NCBI GenBank assembly: GCA_031376995.1
Contig: JANMEO010000270.1
Location: forward strand, 1 to 18,913
Length of the DNA stretch: 18,913 nt
Origin: CANHBY01 sp031376995
GTDB taxonomy: Bacteria > Pseudomonadota > Gammaproteobacteria > Burkholderiales > Burkholderiaceae_C
Direction of reading: 5' to 3'
The position numbers and the translations under genes were made by a program. The notes beneath the pieces were generated by a model. It was given only the letters and a program-made list of their open reading frames with translations. It had not been told where the DNA came from and did no database searches. Below are positions 9,301 through 15,639 of this stretch, piece after piece; position 1 is the stretch's first letter; each line of letters starts with the position of its first letter.

Positions 9301-9643
9301 CGAGCTCAGAAGCCAGCGTTGGGTCATAGGCAAATGGAAACTCCTGGGCTGTAGGCTCTAGAAAAAAATCAAAGGGGTTGAGCACTGCCATTTCAGCCAC
9401 CAAATCAACTTCAATCCGAAGCATTGAAGTTTTCTCAGGAAACACCAAACGCGCCAAGTGGTTTGACAAGGGATCTTGTTGCCAATTGATGAAGTGCATC
9501 ACGGGCTCGACCCGCAGCGAATAACTCAAAATGCGGGTGCGCGAGTGGGGTGCGGGGCGTAAGCGCACCACTTGCGGCCCTAGTGCGATAGGCCTCTCGT
9601 AGCCATAGTGGGTGACATGATTCAACGCCACATGAATCGACAT
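6326..9643 (-). CDS. Transglutaminase-DUF2126 protein
   Basis: A 1105-residue protein of the large transglutaminase-like family with a DUF2126 C-terminal region; the length is typical. The N-terminal beta region (HVTHYGYERPIALGPQVVRL) leads into a papain-like core with Cys180 in RTGSCRDSAW, His229 in DLHAWCE and Asp245 in GLDPTSG. From about residue 310 the DUF2126 part begins (LTQGGEPTFVS, then EQLPRWSLNWYWRKDGEPMW, later GTGGGNHFVLGGA and SYVFSGLFVGPTSQAPR). The function of DUF2126 is not established; its link to amide chemistry is inferred from gene association. The start at 9643 has a strong GAGGAG (9655-9650) seven bases upstream. It follows the alpha-E gene by 57 bp. Together with the alpha-E and ATP-grasp genes upstream it makes a complete set 1. 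Probably cytoplasmic; no signal peptide is seen. Confidence 0.93.
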   Translation of the reverse strand: MSIHVALNHVTHYGYERPIALGPQVVRLRPAPHSRTRILSYSLRVEPVMHFINWQQDPLSNHLARLVFPEKTSMLRIEVDLVAEMAVLNPFDFFLEPTAQEFPFAYDPTLASELAPYLVKQPLTALFEEFLQSLPRSSMPTNDWVVRVNQQLHAAIRYVIRMEPGVQAPEQTLQQRTGSCRDSAWLLVQLCRHCGLAARFVSGYLIQLKSDVKSLDGPSGPDQDFTDLHAWCEVFLPGAGWIGLDPTSGLLAGEGHIPLACSPQPSSAAPITGVLEPCESTFEHHMKVTRIWQAPRVTQPYTAAQWQAIDAVGLNVDADLVQHDVRLTQGGEPTFVSVDDREGAEWNTEALGPAKRLLSLSLMDRLRAQYGAGGLLHHGQGKWYPGEQLPRWSLNWYWRKDGEPMWAHPELLANDQSHCGATEHHALALLRGVARHLGLDVRHVFPAFEDAWYYLWRERKLPINVDPFDARLADPLERARLAQLFGQGLDKVVGQVLPVARAPGSKHWHSSPWFLRGERCYLVPGDSPLGLRLPLDSQPWARDIDRPWIHPLDQGQDFAPLPAYSKLKATPPPEPVHALEGLPSSGQTPVPFASAHAIARTALAAEPREGRLYVFMPPTSTLEDYLELLAAIEHTALEMQMPLVIEGYEPPKDPRVHLLRVTPDPGVIEVNVHPVGSWSELVAQTTHLYDTAFATRLSTEKFMLDGRHTGTGGGNHFVLGGATVADSPFLRRPDLLASMIAYWHHHPALSYVFSGLFVGPTSQAPRVDEARNDSVYELEIAFAELDRVTRAHGADCPPWLVDRLLRNLLIDATGNTHRAEFCIDKLYSPDGPTGRLGLLEMRAFEMPPHAQMSLAQQVLMRALVSFFWQAPYRPERLKRWGTELHDRFMLPHFIAQDLDDVLTELRAFGYAFQSDWFAPHLNFRFPRLGDLQVMGVDLELRMALEPWHVMGEEGAAGGTTRFVDSSLERIQLKVNGWVSERYILTCNGRRVPLHPTGGVGEAVGAVRYRAWNPASALHPTIDTHAPLTFDWVDVWMGRSLGGCRYHVAHPGGRSYDTLPVNAFEAEARRLGRFFRHGHTPGTIKVPPDERNPVFPFTLDLRRPPV

Positions 9644-9668
9644 TCAAAACTCCTCAAGTTACTTGGTA

Positions 9669-9705
9669 GCTGAACCATCTCAACCCTGGGGTTGAAGGGT
9701 TCAGC
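9669..9705 (-). other. Stem-loop overlapping the alpha-E stop codon
   Basis: GCTGAACC (9669-9676) pairs with GGTTCAGC (9698-9705). Inside, TCAACCC (9680-9686) pairs with GGGTTGA (9689-9695), across a small internal loop. The outer arm contains the TGA of the alpha-E gene at 9703-9701. No T-run follows on the minus strand, so it does not look like an intrinsic terminator. It could stabilise the upstream mRNA or tune expression between the alpha-E and DUF2126 genes. Confidence 0.6.
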
Positions 9706-10654
9706 CATGAACGGGCACGAGAAAGTCACAGCTGATCCCGGCACCCAGCGTGTTTACACGCTCTAAAAACTGCGTCAAGAACGCATGCAGCCCAGTGGCC
9801 AAAATTTCATCCAGATGGGCAAAGCGCAAATCAGCCTGCAAGCGGCCCGCCAAACGCAAAGTCTCTTTGGATTGCTCATTGGCAACCTCGCGCAAATTAG
9901 AGACCACTTCATTGATGCACGCTGCCAAAGAGCGTGGCATATCGGGCCGCAAAATCAGCAGCTCGGCAACTTTTTCAGGCCGAATGACGTTGCGATAGGC
10001 CTTACGATATACCTCAAAACCCGACACCGATCTCAAGATGGCCGACCAATGATAGAAGTCAAACTCGTGCTCGCTCCCCGAGCCAAAAAACTCGCCAGCC
10101 ACCCCATGAAACTTAACGTCTAGCATGCGCGCGGTATTGTCTGCACGCTCTAAAAAGCTGCCGATGCGCAAAAAATGAAACGCCTCATCTTGCAGCATGG
10201 TGCCCACAGCCACCCCGCGTGACAGATGGGAGCGAAACTTAACCCACTCAAATGCGGCACCAGGGTCACGCTGATGCACGCGCTCAGACACCAGCCGCTG
10301 AAACTCAAGCCAGGTTTGATTTTGAGTCTCCCAGACCTCCGTAGTGAGAGTGCCCCTGACCGCACGTGCGTTTTCTCGGGCGGCTCTCAAACAACGGTAG
10401 ATGGACGATGGGTTGTGTTCGTCGGCCACCATGTAATCCATCACCTTGCGCGCGGTGAGCTCGCCAAATCGTGAGCCAAAGTCTTGGGTTAACTCAGAAA
10501 TACTGAGCAATCCCCGCCAACCGCTCTCCACCTGATCCACCGATTGCGGGGTCAATGAAGTCTGGTAGTTCACATCCAGCATCCGTGCCGTATTTTCGGC
10601 CCGCTCCATGTACCTGGCCATCCAAAACAAGTGATCTGCGGTACGAGAAAGCAT
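9701..10654 (-). CDS. Alpha-E domain protein (DUF403)
   Basis: A 317-residue, all-helical alpha-E protein, the normal size for the stand-alone form. The family mark appears twice: DHLFWMARYMERAENTARML at residues 7-26 and FLRIGSFLERADNTARMLDV in the middle. The repetition of an ER-A-(E/D)-NTARML segment suggests an internal duplication. Alpha-E proteins occur almost always with circularly permuted ATP-grasp and transglutaminase genes, as here. Their own chemistry is not proven; they have been proposed to bind or transfer a substrate for the ATP-grasp ligase. AGGAG (10666-10662) lies seven bases before the ATG at 10654. The gene is 103 bp downstream of the ATP-grasp gene. Confidence 0.92.
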   Translation of the reverse strand: MLSRTADHLFWMARYMERAENTARMLDVNYQTSLTPQSVDQVESGWRGLLSISELTQDFGSRFGELTARKVMDYMVADEHNPSSIYRCLRAARENARAVRGTLTTEVWETQNQTWLEFQRLVSERVHQRDPGAAFEWVKFRSHLSRGVAVGTMLQDEAFHFLRIGSFLERADNTARMLDVKFHGVAGEFFGSGSEHEFDFYHWSAILRSVSGFEVYRKAYRNVIRPEKVAELLILRPDMPRSLAACINEVVSNLREVANEQSKETLRLAGRLQADLRFAHLDEILATGLHAFLTQFLERVNTLGAGISCDFLVPVHG

Positions 10655-10757
10655 CTACTCACTCCTACGGGGGCGACCCCTGGCTGTTCAAAAAATACGG
10701 ATCTATTGGGCGCCAAGGCCCATCAAGCCAAGCACTTAAGCCCTTGAGCCCTTAGAC

Positions 10758-12194
10758 TCAGTCCTCTAGCACCCAAGTGTCTTTGGTGCCACCACCCTGC
10801 GATGAGTTGACCACCAAAGACCCCTCTTTTAAAGCCACTCGCGTGAGCCCCCCAGGCACCATCTGAACGGTCTTTCCTGACAAGACGAAAGGACGCAGAT
10901 CAATATGGCGTGGCGCAATATCAGCGTCCACAAAGGTGGGGCAGGTTGACAAACACAACGTGGGCTGAGCAATATAGCTGTCAGGCCGGGCCTTCAAAGC
11001 AGCGCTGAAAGAGGCCAATTCATCGCGCGATGCTGCAGGCCCAACAAGCATGCCATAGCCCCCAGCGCCATGCACCTCCTTAACCACGAGTTCAGAGAGA
11101 TGCTCAAGAACATAGCTCAGCTCATTTTGAAGACGACACTGGTAGGTAGGCACATTGTTGAGGATGGGCTTCTCGCCCAAATAAAACTCAATCATCTGAG
11201 GGACAAAAGGGTAAATGGACTTGTCATCAGCCACCCCTGTACCGATCGCATTCGACAAGGTGACATTACCGGCACGATAAACATCCAACAAACCCTTGCA
11301 ACCCAAGGTCGAGTCCGAGCGAAATACGCTGGGATCCAGAAAATCATCGTCCACACGGCGATAAATCACATCCAAGCGTTTAGGCCCCTGGGTCGTGCGC
11401 ATGTAAACAAAATCGTCTTTGACAAATAAGTCTTGTCCCTCGACCAGCTCAATGCCTATTTGTTGTGCCAAAAATGCATGCTCAAAGTAGGCGCTGTTGT
11501 ACATGCCAGGCGTCAACACCACCACGGTAGGCTCATTCACGAACGACGGCGACACCGCTTGCAAAGTCTCCAGCAAAATGTCGGGGTAATGCGCCACCGG
11601 AGCAACCCGATGTTGGCTAAAAAGCTCCGGAAACAATCGCATCATCATTTTGCGGTTTTCGAGCATATAACTCACACCGCTGGGCACCCGCAAATTATCC
11701 TCAAGAACGTAATAAGTCCCAGTGCCATCAGGGTTGCCTGCCCGAACGATGTCAATGCCACTGATGTGCGAATAAACCCCGCCCAGCAAATCAACGCCCA
11801 TCATCTCCGGACGAAACTGCGCATTACGCAAAATTTGCTCAGCCGGCACGACCCCGGCCCGAATAATGTCTTGACCATGATAAATGTCATGCAAAAAACG
11901 ATTGAGCGCCGTCACTCGCTGGCGCAAGCCCTGTTCCATTTCAACCCACTCATGAGAAGGAATGACACGCGGAATCAAGTCAAAAGGGATTAAGCGCTCG
12001 GTGCCTGAGCCCACTTCATCCTTGGCCCCGTACACGGCAAACGTGATACCCACCCGGCGAAAAATCATTTCTGCTTCTTCGCGCCGTGAGCGCATCACCT
12101 CATCACTTTGCTCACTCAACCAGTGGCTATAAGCCCTATAGTGAGAGCGCACCTCCTGAGCCGATAGGCTCATTTCATCAAAGTTGTCTTTCAT
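10758..12194 (-). CDS. Circularly permuted type 2 ATP-grasp protein
   Basis: A 478-residue stand-alone circularly permuted ATP-grasp (DUF404/DUF407), a predicted ATP-dependent carboxylate-amine ligase. Seen: ITFAVYGAKDE near 50-60, DNLRVPSGVSYMLENR near 166-181, RRVDDDFLDP at 279-288, a glycine-rich loop HGAGGYGMLVGP at 375-386, VPGGLTRVAL near 446 and GTKDTWVLED at the very C-terminus. I take the ATG at 12194, with AGGAG (12210-12206) eleven bases upstream. An in-frame GTG at 12248 would add 18 residues unlike the family and has no clear Shine-Dalgarno. It is the first gene of the minus-strand run, so the promoter should lie in the divergent region 12195-12531. The peptide substrate is unknown. 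Confidence 0.93.
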   Translation of the reverse strand: MKDNFDEMSLSAQEVRSHYRAYSHWLSEQSDEVMRSRREEAEMIFRRVGITFAVYGAKDEVGSGTERLIPFDLIPRVIPSHEWVEMEQGLRQRVTALNRFLHDIYHGQDIIRAGVVPAEQILRNAQFRPEMMGVDLLGGVYSHISGIDIVRAGNPDGTGTYYVLEDNLRVPSGVSYMLENRKMMMRLFPELFSQHRVAPVAHYPDILLETLQAVSPSFVNEPTVVVLTPGMYNSAYFEHAFLAQQIGIELVEGQDLFVKDDFVYMRTTQGPKRLDVIYRRVDDDFLDPSVFRSDSTLGCKGLLDVYRAGNVTLSNAIGTGVADDKSIYPFVPQMIEFYLGEKPILNNVPTYQCRLQNELSYVLEHLSELVVKEVHGAGGYGMLVGPAASRDELASFSAALKARPDSYIAQPTLCLSTCPTFVDADIAPRHIDLRPFVLSGKTVQMVPGGLTRVALKEGSLVVNSSQGGGTKDTWVLED

Positions 12195-12305
12195 GCGGGG
12201 TTGGGCTCCTGCTTTTTCGATGAGCTCAGCATGTGCTGTGGGCCTCACAAGGTTGAATTAAATTGGATTAGGTTGGTAAGTACAGCAAACTTTACGCCAG
12301 CCACC

Positions 12306-12322
12306 CCCTTCAACCTGAAGAT
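12306..12322 (+). repeat. Isolated TTCAACCTGAAGAT repeat module
   Basis: CCCTTCAACCTGAAGAT matches the secondary module of the dispersed repeat (CCCATTCAACCTGAAGAT at 12448-12465) with one base missing. It stands alone, about 90 bp before copy C. Confidence 0.55.
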
Positions 12323-12394
12323 AGAACAACCTACTCGAACAGGTGACCCAGCGGGAATCGCAGGCAGGCTTGCTATCATCTCAGAACCGATGTA

Positions 12395-12466
12395 TTGAAT
12401 GAACCCACTATTGGGCTATGCCCCTCGGAACTGAAGATGGGTATACGCCCATTCAACCTGAAGATT
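12395..12466 (+). repeat. Dispersed repeat, copy C
   Basis: The core CCCCTCGGAACTGAAGATG is at 12421-12439 and the second module CCCATTCAACCTGAAGAT at 12448-12465. TTGAATG (12395-12401) and CATTCAA (12450-12456) form perfect outer arms, and GGGCTATGCCC pairs imperfectly with GGGTATACGCC inside, so the element is a quasi-palindrome. In copy B the two modules occur in the opposite order. Confidence 0.75.
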
Positions 12467-12531
12467 TGAGCACCCACCGCCCGCCTCTCGCGAGCGGCAG
12501 CGCCAAGTATGCTCATCATCACAAGGCACCC

Positions 12532-12624
12532 ATGAAAACCACCGAGCAGCACACCCGCCAGTTAGGCGCCCACCTCAGTCTCACTGAAAGTCAACAGCCA
12601 CGAAGAGACCAGGCCGATTCATGA
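12532..12624 (+). CDS. Possible 30-residue ORF coupled to the esterase
   Basis: ATG at 12532 has AAGG five bases upstream and opens a 30-codon frame (MKTTEQHTRQLGAHLSLTES, then a Gln/Arg/Asp-rich end). Its stop overlaps the start of the next gene as ATGA (12621-12624), the usual arrangement for translational coupling. The peptide is hydrophilic, with no membrane segment or recognised motif. It could be a small protein, a leader peptide, or chance. I do not recognise it. Confidence 0.3.
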   Translation: MKTTEQHTRQLGAHLSLTESQQPRRDQADS

Positions 12625-13538
12625 GACCGGTGCCTCAAACTCTATTGCGATGTCTCATTTTCTTATTGGTCGCTTTGGGCCTGGGGCTGCTTGCATTGAA
12701 CATCCTCCAAGGCTTCAAGCATGAGCCCGCATTAGCCACAGCCACCCCAACCGCTCAACCCTCGCCGCCAAGCAGGCCGCCGCTGCCAACGGGTGCCGCG
12801 CTCGACCCTCTCGGGCGTCTCACTCAGTGGCCAGGAAAAACCCAAGCCCCCTGTCCGCCACAAGACCCCAAGACAGCGGTGATTTTAATTTTGGGCCAGA
12901 CCAACGCCGGCAACCATGCCGCCCTGGGTACCCCCCGCGCTCCCCAAGCGGATGTGATCAACTGGTCACAAAGTCGATGCTACCTGGCCAGCGCCCCCCT
13001 GCTGGGGGCTACAGGGCAAGCCAGCGAGCCCTGGACACAGATGGCCGATCAGCTTTTGGCGTCGGAACAGTTCGATGCGGTCATTCTTGCCCCAATTGTC
13101 ATCCTCAATTCAAGCATTTCACGCTGGGTGCCAGGCGGCGATATTGACCAGTATTTGGTGCAAGATGTCAGAGCCCTACAAAACCAATACCGAACCACCC
13201 ATGTGGTTTGGCTTCAAGGGGAGTCAGACTTTATTGCAGGCACCCCAGAAGAAGATTACCGCACCAGCTTGCTGTCGGTCGTCAAGACCCTTCGCAGTGT
13301 GGGTGTGCGCGCGCCGATCTATATCAGCACGGCTACCCGCTGCGACACGCCATGGAAGGCTGACAATTCCGTGGCAATGGCCCAAACAGCCGTCCTTAAC
13401 GCTGACAATCACATTGTCAGCGGCGTCAACATGGACCAACTGCTCGCAGACGACGACCGCGTCGAAGCCTGCCGCCTGAGTGCCAAGGGCGCACATACGA
13501 CAGCTACTGCTTGGTCACAACGCTTGATTCAACCATGA
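12621..13538 (+). CDS. Membrane-anchored SGNH/sialate-esterase-like protein, altered motifs
   Basis: A 305-residue protein with a basic N-terminus, one hydrophobic segment (residues 9-30) and a Pro/Ala/Thr-rich spacer (38-60), so it is probably anchored in the inner membrane with a periplasmic domain. The rest resembles the SGNH-type sialate O-acetylesterase fold (SASA/DUF303): LILGQTNAGNHA at 90-100 where the family has GQSN, VVWLQGESDF at 195-204 matching the QGESD block, and EACRLSAKG at 282-290 where the family has D-x-x-H. Thus the expected nucleophile Ser is Thr94 and the expected His aligns with Arg285, though His292 is close. It may be inactive or use other residues. AGG at 12611-12613 precedes the ATG. 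hemH follows after 6 bp. The substrate is unknown. Confidence 0.65.
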   Translation: MRPVPQTLLRCLIFLLVALGLGLLALNILQGFKHEPALATATPTAQPSPPSRPPLPTGAALDPLGRLTQWPGKTQAPCPPQDPKTAVILILGQTNAGNHAALGTPRAPQADVINWSQSRCYLASAPLLGATGQASEPWTQMADQLLASEQFDAVILAPIVILNSSISRWVPGGDIDQYLVQDVRALQNQYRTTHVVWLQGESDFIAGTPEEDYRTSLLSVVKTLRSVGVRAPIYISTATRCDTPWKADNSVAMAQTAVLNADNHIVSGVNMDQLLADDDRVEACRLSAKGAHTTATAWSQRLIQP

Positions 13539-13544
13539 GACACC

Positions 13545-14639
13545 ATGCGCTTTGCAACTGAACCCAGTTTTCAACACGGCCGCGCCAACACCCCCCACAC
13601 GGCCATCATCCTGTGCAATCTTGGTACGCCAGATGCACCAACCCCTCGGGCCTTAAGGCGCTACTTGGCTGAGTTTCTGAGCGATCAACGGGTGGTTGAA
13701 ATTCCACGCTGGATTTGGAAACTGATTCTTCACGGCATCATTCTGCGTGTACGTCCAGCCAAATCAGCGCACAAATATGCCAGCATCTGGACGCCACAAG
13801 GCTCCCCCCTCAAAGTCTGGACAGACAAGCAAGCCAAGCTCCTTGAGGGCCAACTTCAACAATCAGGCCACCCCATTTCAGTGCGTCCAGCGATGCGCTA
13901 TGGCTCACAAAGCATTAGCTCAGTGCTTAAGTCTCTGAAAGACGAGGGCATTAGGCACATTTTGGTGCTCCCTTTGTACCCTCAGTACGCGGGGCCCACC
14001 ACAGGCAGCGTCTGCGACGCCGTCTTTGAGTGGGGACGACGCACTCGACACCTTCCTGAACTGCGTTTCGTGATGCGGTACCCCGATGACACTGGCTATA
14101 TCCAAGCCCTGGCCCAGCGTGTCAAATCGCACTGGGACACTAAGGGTCAGGCAGGCAAATTGGTACTGAGCTTTCATGGAGTGCCGCATCGCACCCTCAT
14201 GCTCGGAGACCCCTACCACTGTGAATGCCATAAAACTGCCCGACTCCTGACCCAGGCGCTGGGGCTCTCTCCAGACGACGTGATCATCACCTTTCAGAGT
14301 CGGTTTGGCCGCGCCCGCTGGCTTGAGCCCTACACTGAACCCACGCTCATTCAATTGGCTCGCCAAGGGGTTAAAAGGGTGGATGTGATGTGCCCTGGCT
14401 TCACTTCAGACTGCCTCGAAACCCTGGAAGAAATCGCTCAAGAAGCCAAAGCAGCCTTCCTGGCCGCTGGCGGGACCGAGTTCAACTACATCCCTTGTCT
14501 CAACGACTCGGCACAATGGATTGGCGCACTGGAACAAATAGCCCTGCGCCACCTTAGCGGCTGGCCAACCAAGCCCCCCGGGCCAGAGGATTTGGCCCAA
14601 CAAGAGGCGCGTGCCCGGGCTCTGGGAGCCCCGACCTGA
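13545..14639 (+). CDS. hemH: Ferrochelatase
   Basis: Ferrochelatase inserts Fe2+ into protoporphyrin IX, the last step of heme synthesis. The 364 residues are normal for proteobacteria. Seen: ILCNLGTPDAPTPRALRRYL near 22-41, VLPLYPQYAGPTTGS near 141-155, the metal and substrate histidine His211 in SFHGVPHRTL, QSRFGRARWLEPYTEPT, and the catalytic glutamate Glu292 in CPGFTSDCLETLEEI. There is no signal peptide, consistent with a cytoplasmic or membrane-associated enzyme. The ATG at 13545 lies 6 bp after the esterase stop and has only a weak Shine-Dalgarno, suggesting coupled translation. The heat-shock promoter of grpE begins 10 bp after the stop. Confidence 0.96.
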   Translation: MRFATEPSFQHGRANTPHTAIILCNLGTPDAPTPRALRRYLAEFLSDQRVVEIPRWIWKLILHGIILRVRPAKSAHKYASIWTPQGSPLKVWTDKQAKLLEGQLQQSGHPISVRPAMRYGSQSISSVLKSLKDEGIRHILVLPLYPQYAGPTTGSVCDAVFEWGRRTRHLPELRFVMRYPDDTGYIQALAQRVKSHWDTKGQAGKLVLSFHGVPHRTLMLGDPYHCECHKTARLLTQALGLSPDDVIITFQSRFGRARWLEPYTEPTLIQLARQGVKRVDVMCPGFTSDCLETLEEIAQEAKAAFLAAGGTEFNYIPCLNDSAQWIGALEQIALRHLSGWPTKPPGPEDLAQQEARARALGAPT

Positions 14640-14649
14640 CGCAAGCCCT

Positions 14650-14677
14650 CTTGAAAAAAGAAAAAACAGCGCCATCT
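14650..14677 (+). promoter_or_regulatory. Sigma-32-type heat-shock promoter for grpE
   Basis: CTTGAAA (14650-14656) is a perfect match to the sigma-32 -35 element. After 13 bases, CGCCATCT (14670-14677) matches the -10 consensus CCCCATNT at seven of eight positions, counting N. Transcription would begin near 14685, leaving a leader of about 140 bases before grpE. No CIRCE inverted repeat is seen, so this operon looks activated by sigma-32 rather than repressed by HrcA. Confidence 0.75.
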
Positions 14678-14827
14678 TAGGACGCCTGAGAGACTCAATC
14701 ACGCACACTCCCTCACTCAGCGATTTGCAACGGCCCTATCAAGCCATTCACTTCAAAACCACCCAAGCCAAGTCTCACCCTTCACCCCGCTCCACAAACG
14801 GGGTTTTAAACCGGAGTCAGTTTGACG

Positions 14828-15358
14828 ATGAACAGCACAGTAAACAACCGAGAAGAACCCAGCTTTGACAGCGCAGACCCACTAGAGCCTCCACCAACAA
14901 GCCCCCTAGAGTCTGACCCACGCTGGCTGGCCCTAGAGGCCAAGCACGCCGAGCTTTCTGATGCGTATATGCGTGCCAAAGCCGAAGTCGAAAACACGCG
15001 ACGCCGCTCAGACGAAGAAATTTCCAAAGCACGAAAATTTTCTCTAGAGAGCTTTGCCGAGAGCCTGCTGCCTGTGAAAGATAGTTTAGAGGCCGCCATT
15101 GGCTTGCCCAACGCCACCCCGGAGCAAATGCTCCAGGGGGTTCATGCCACCTTGCGCCAACTCAGCACGGCACTCGACCGAAATAAAGTCATGGAGATCA
15201 ACCCAGGACCTGGTGAGAAGTTTGACCCCCACCACCACCAAGCCATCAGCGTGATCCCCGCAGACCAAGAGTCCAACACCGTGGTGGCAGTATTACAAAA
15301 AGGATACGCCATTGCAGAGCGTGTTCTGCGCCCCGCCTTGGTCACAGTCGCGCAATAG
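14828..15358 (+). CDS. grpE: Nucleotide exchange factor GrpE
   Basis: GrpE releases ADP from DnaK, resetting the chaperone cycle, and acts as a dimer in the cytoplasm. The 176 residues are typical for betaproteobacteria. The order is a disordered acidic and Pro-rich N-terminus, a long charged helix (about 34-75, DAYMRAKAEVENTRRRSDEE) for the dimer coiled coil, then the C-terminal beta domain with HHHQAIS and the GrpE signature NTVVAVLQKGYAIAERVLRP. The start is ambiguous: GGAG at 14813-14816 is 11 bases before this ATG and 5 bases before an in-frame TTG at 14822 that would add two residues. It is separated from dnaK by a 281-bp gap filled by a repeat element rather than the short gap usual here. 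Confidence 0.95.
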   Translation: MNSTVNNREEPSFDSADPLEPPPTSPLESDPRWLALEAKHAELSDAYMRAKAEVENTRRRSDEEISKARKFSLESFAESLLPVKDSLEAAIGLPNATPEQMLQGVHATLRQLSTALDRNKVMEINPGPGEKFDPHHHQAISVIPADQESNTVVAVLQKGYAIAERVLRPALVTVAQ

Positions 15359-15359
15359 A

Positions 15360-15566
15360 CCCATTCAATGTGAAGAGGTATGGTTATACCCCTCGGAACT
15401 GAAGATGCTGTGTCTCTGGGCCGTTTGGACAATGAGTCTGCAGCGTTGCAAATGCTCGCAATACCAAATGGTATTGCGAGCATTTGCGCCTCGCATCCTC
15501 ACGGCCCAAACGACCCAAACGACCCATGAACACAGCATCTTCACTTCCGAGGGCTATATAAGCCAT
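15360..15566. repeat. Palindromic repeat element, copies D and E (grpE-dnaK gap)
   Basis: Copy D (core 15389-15407, plus strand) and copy E (core 15537-15553, minus strand) face each other as arms of one large inverted repeat. The arms run 15385-15466 and 15469-15558. Both read outside-in as TATA-CCTCGGAA-TGAAGATGCTGTGT, then GGGCCGTTTGG, then GCAAATGCTCGCAATACCA. The right arm is longer because CGACCCAAA is repeated as three 9-bp units (15502-15528). A secondary module (CCCATTCAATGTGAAGAG) precedes D at 15360. No ORF explains it. It resembles a MITE-like or paired REP-like element. Confidence 0.8.
15448..15487. other. Perfect 19-bp stem at the centre of the palindrome
   Basis: GCAAATGCTCGCAATACCA (15448-15466) and its exact reverse complement (15469-15487) are separated by AA. 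No T-run follows on either strand. In the grpE-dnaK transcript this would fold into a very stable hairpin that could cause pausing, RNase III cleavage or mRNA protection. Confidence 0.9.
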
Positions 15567-15639
15567 CAGGCGCTCTTGAAAAGTCGGCAATCACACGCAC
15601 CTCTGAACCAGCTATTCATTCAGTCTCCAGGAGAAAAAC

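Larger units (their letters stand above)
12195..12531. other. Divergent intergenic region
   Basis: This separates the minus-strand ATP-grasp cluster from the plus-strand esterase-hemH pair. It holds an isolated repeat module (12306-12322), repeat copy C (12395-12466), an AT-rich patch (12253-12275) that may carry the minus-strand promoter, and a GC-rich self-complementary CTCGCGAG (12487-12494). I could not pick a convincing sigma-70 promoter on either strand. An open frame from 12418 is built from the repeat and is not a likely gene. Confidence 0.5.

Noticed and set aside
10715..10757. Repeated TTAAGCCC/TTGAGCCC/TTAGACTC and a short TGGGC hairpin after the ATP-grasp gene as a terminator
   Set aside because: The stem is only about 5 bp, no T-run follows directly, and the gene is inside an apparent operon.
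12418..12624. 68-codon ORF before the esterase
   Set aside because: Its first part is translated repeat sequence (PLGTEDGYT); only the in-frame ATG at 12532 has a plausible ribosome site.
14640..14827. CIRCE (HrcA) operator before grpE
   Set aside because: No TTAGCACTC-N9-GAGTGCTAA or close variant is present.
15575..15604. CTTGAAA before dnaK as a second sigma-32 promoter
   Set aside because: No -10 element better than three of six matches lies at the allowed spacing of 11-16 bases.
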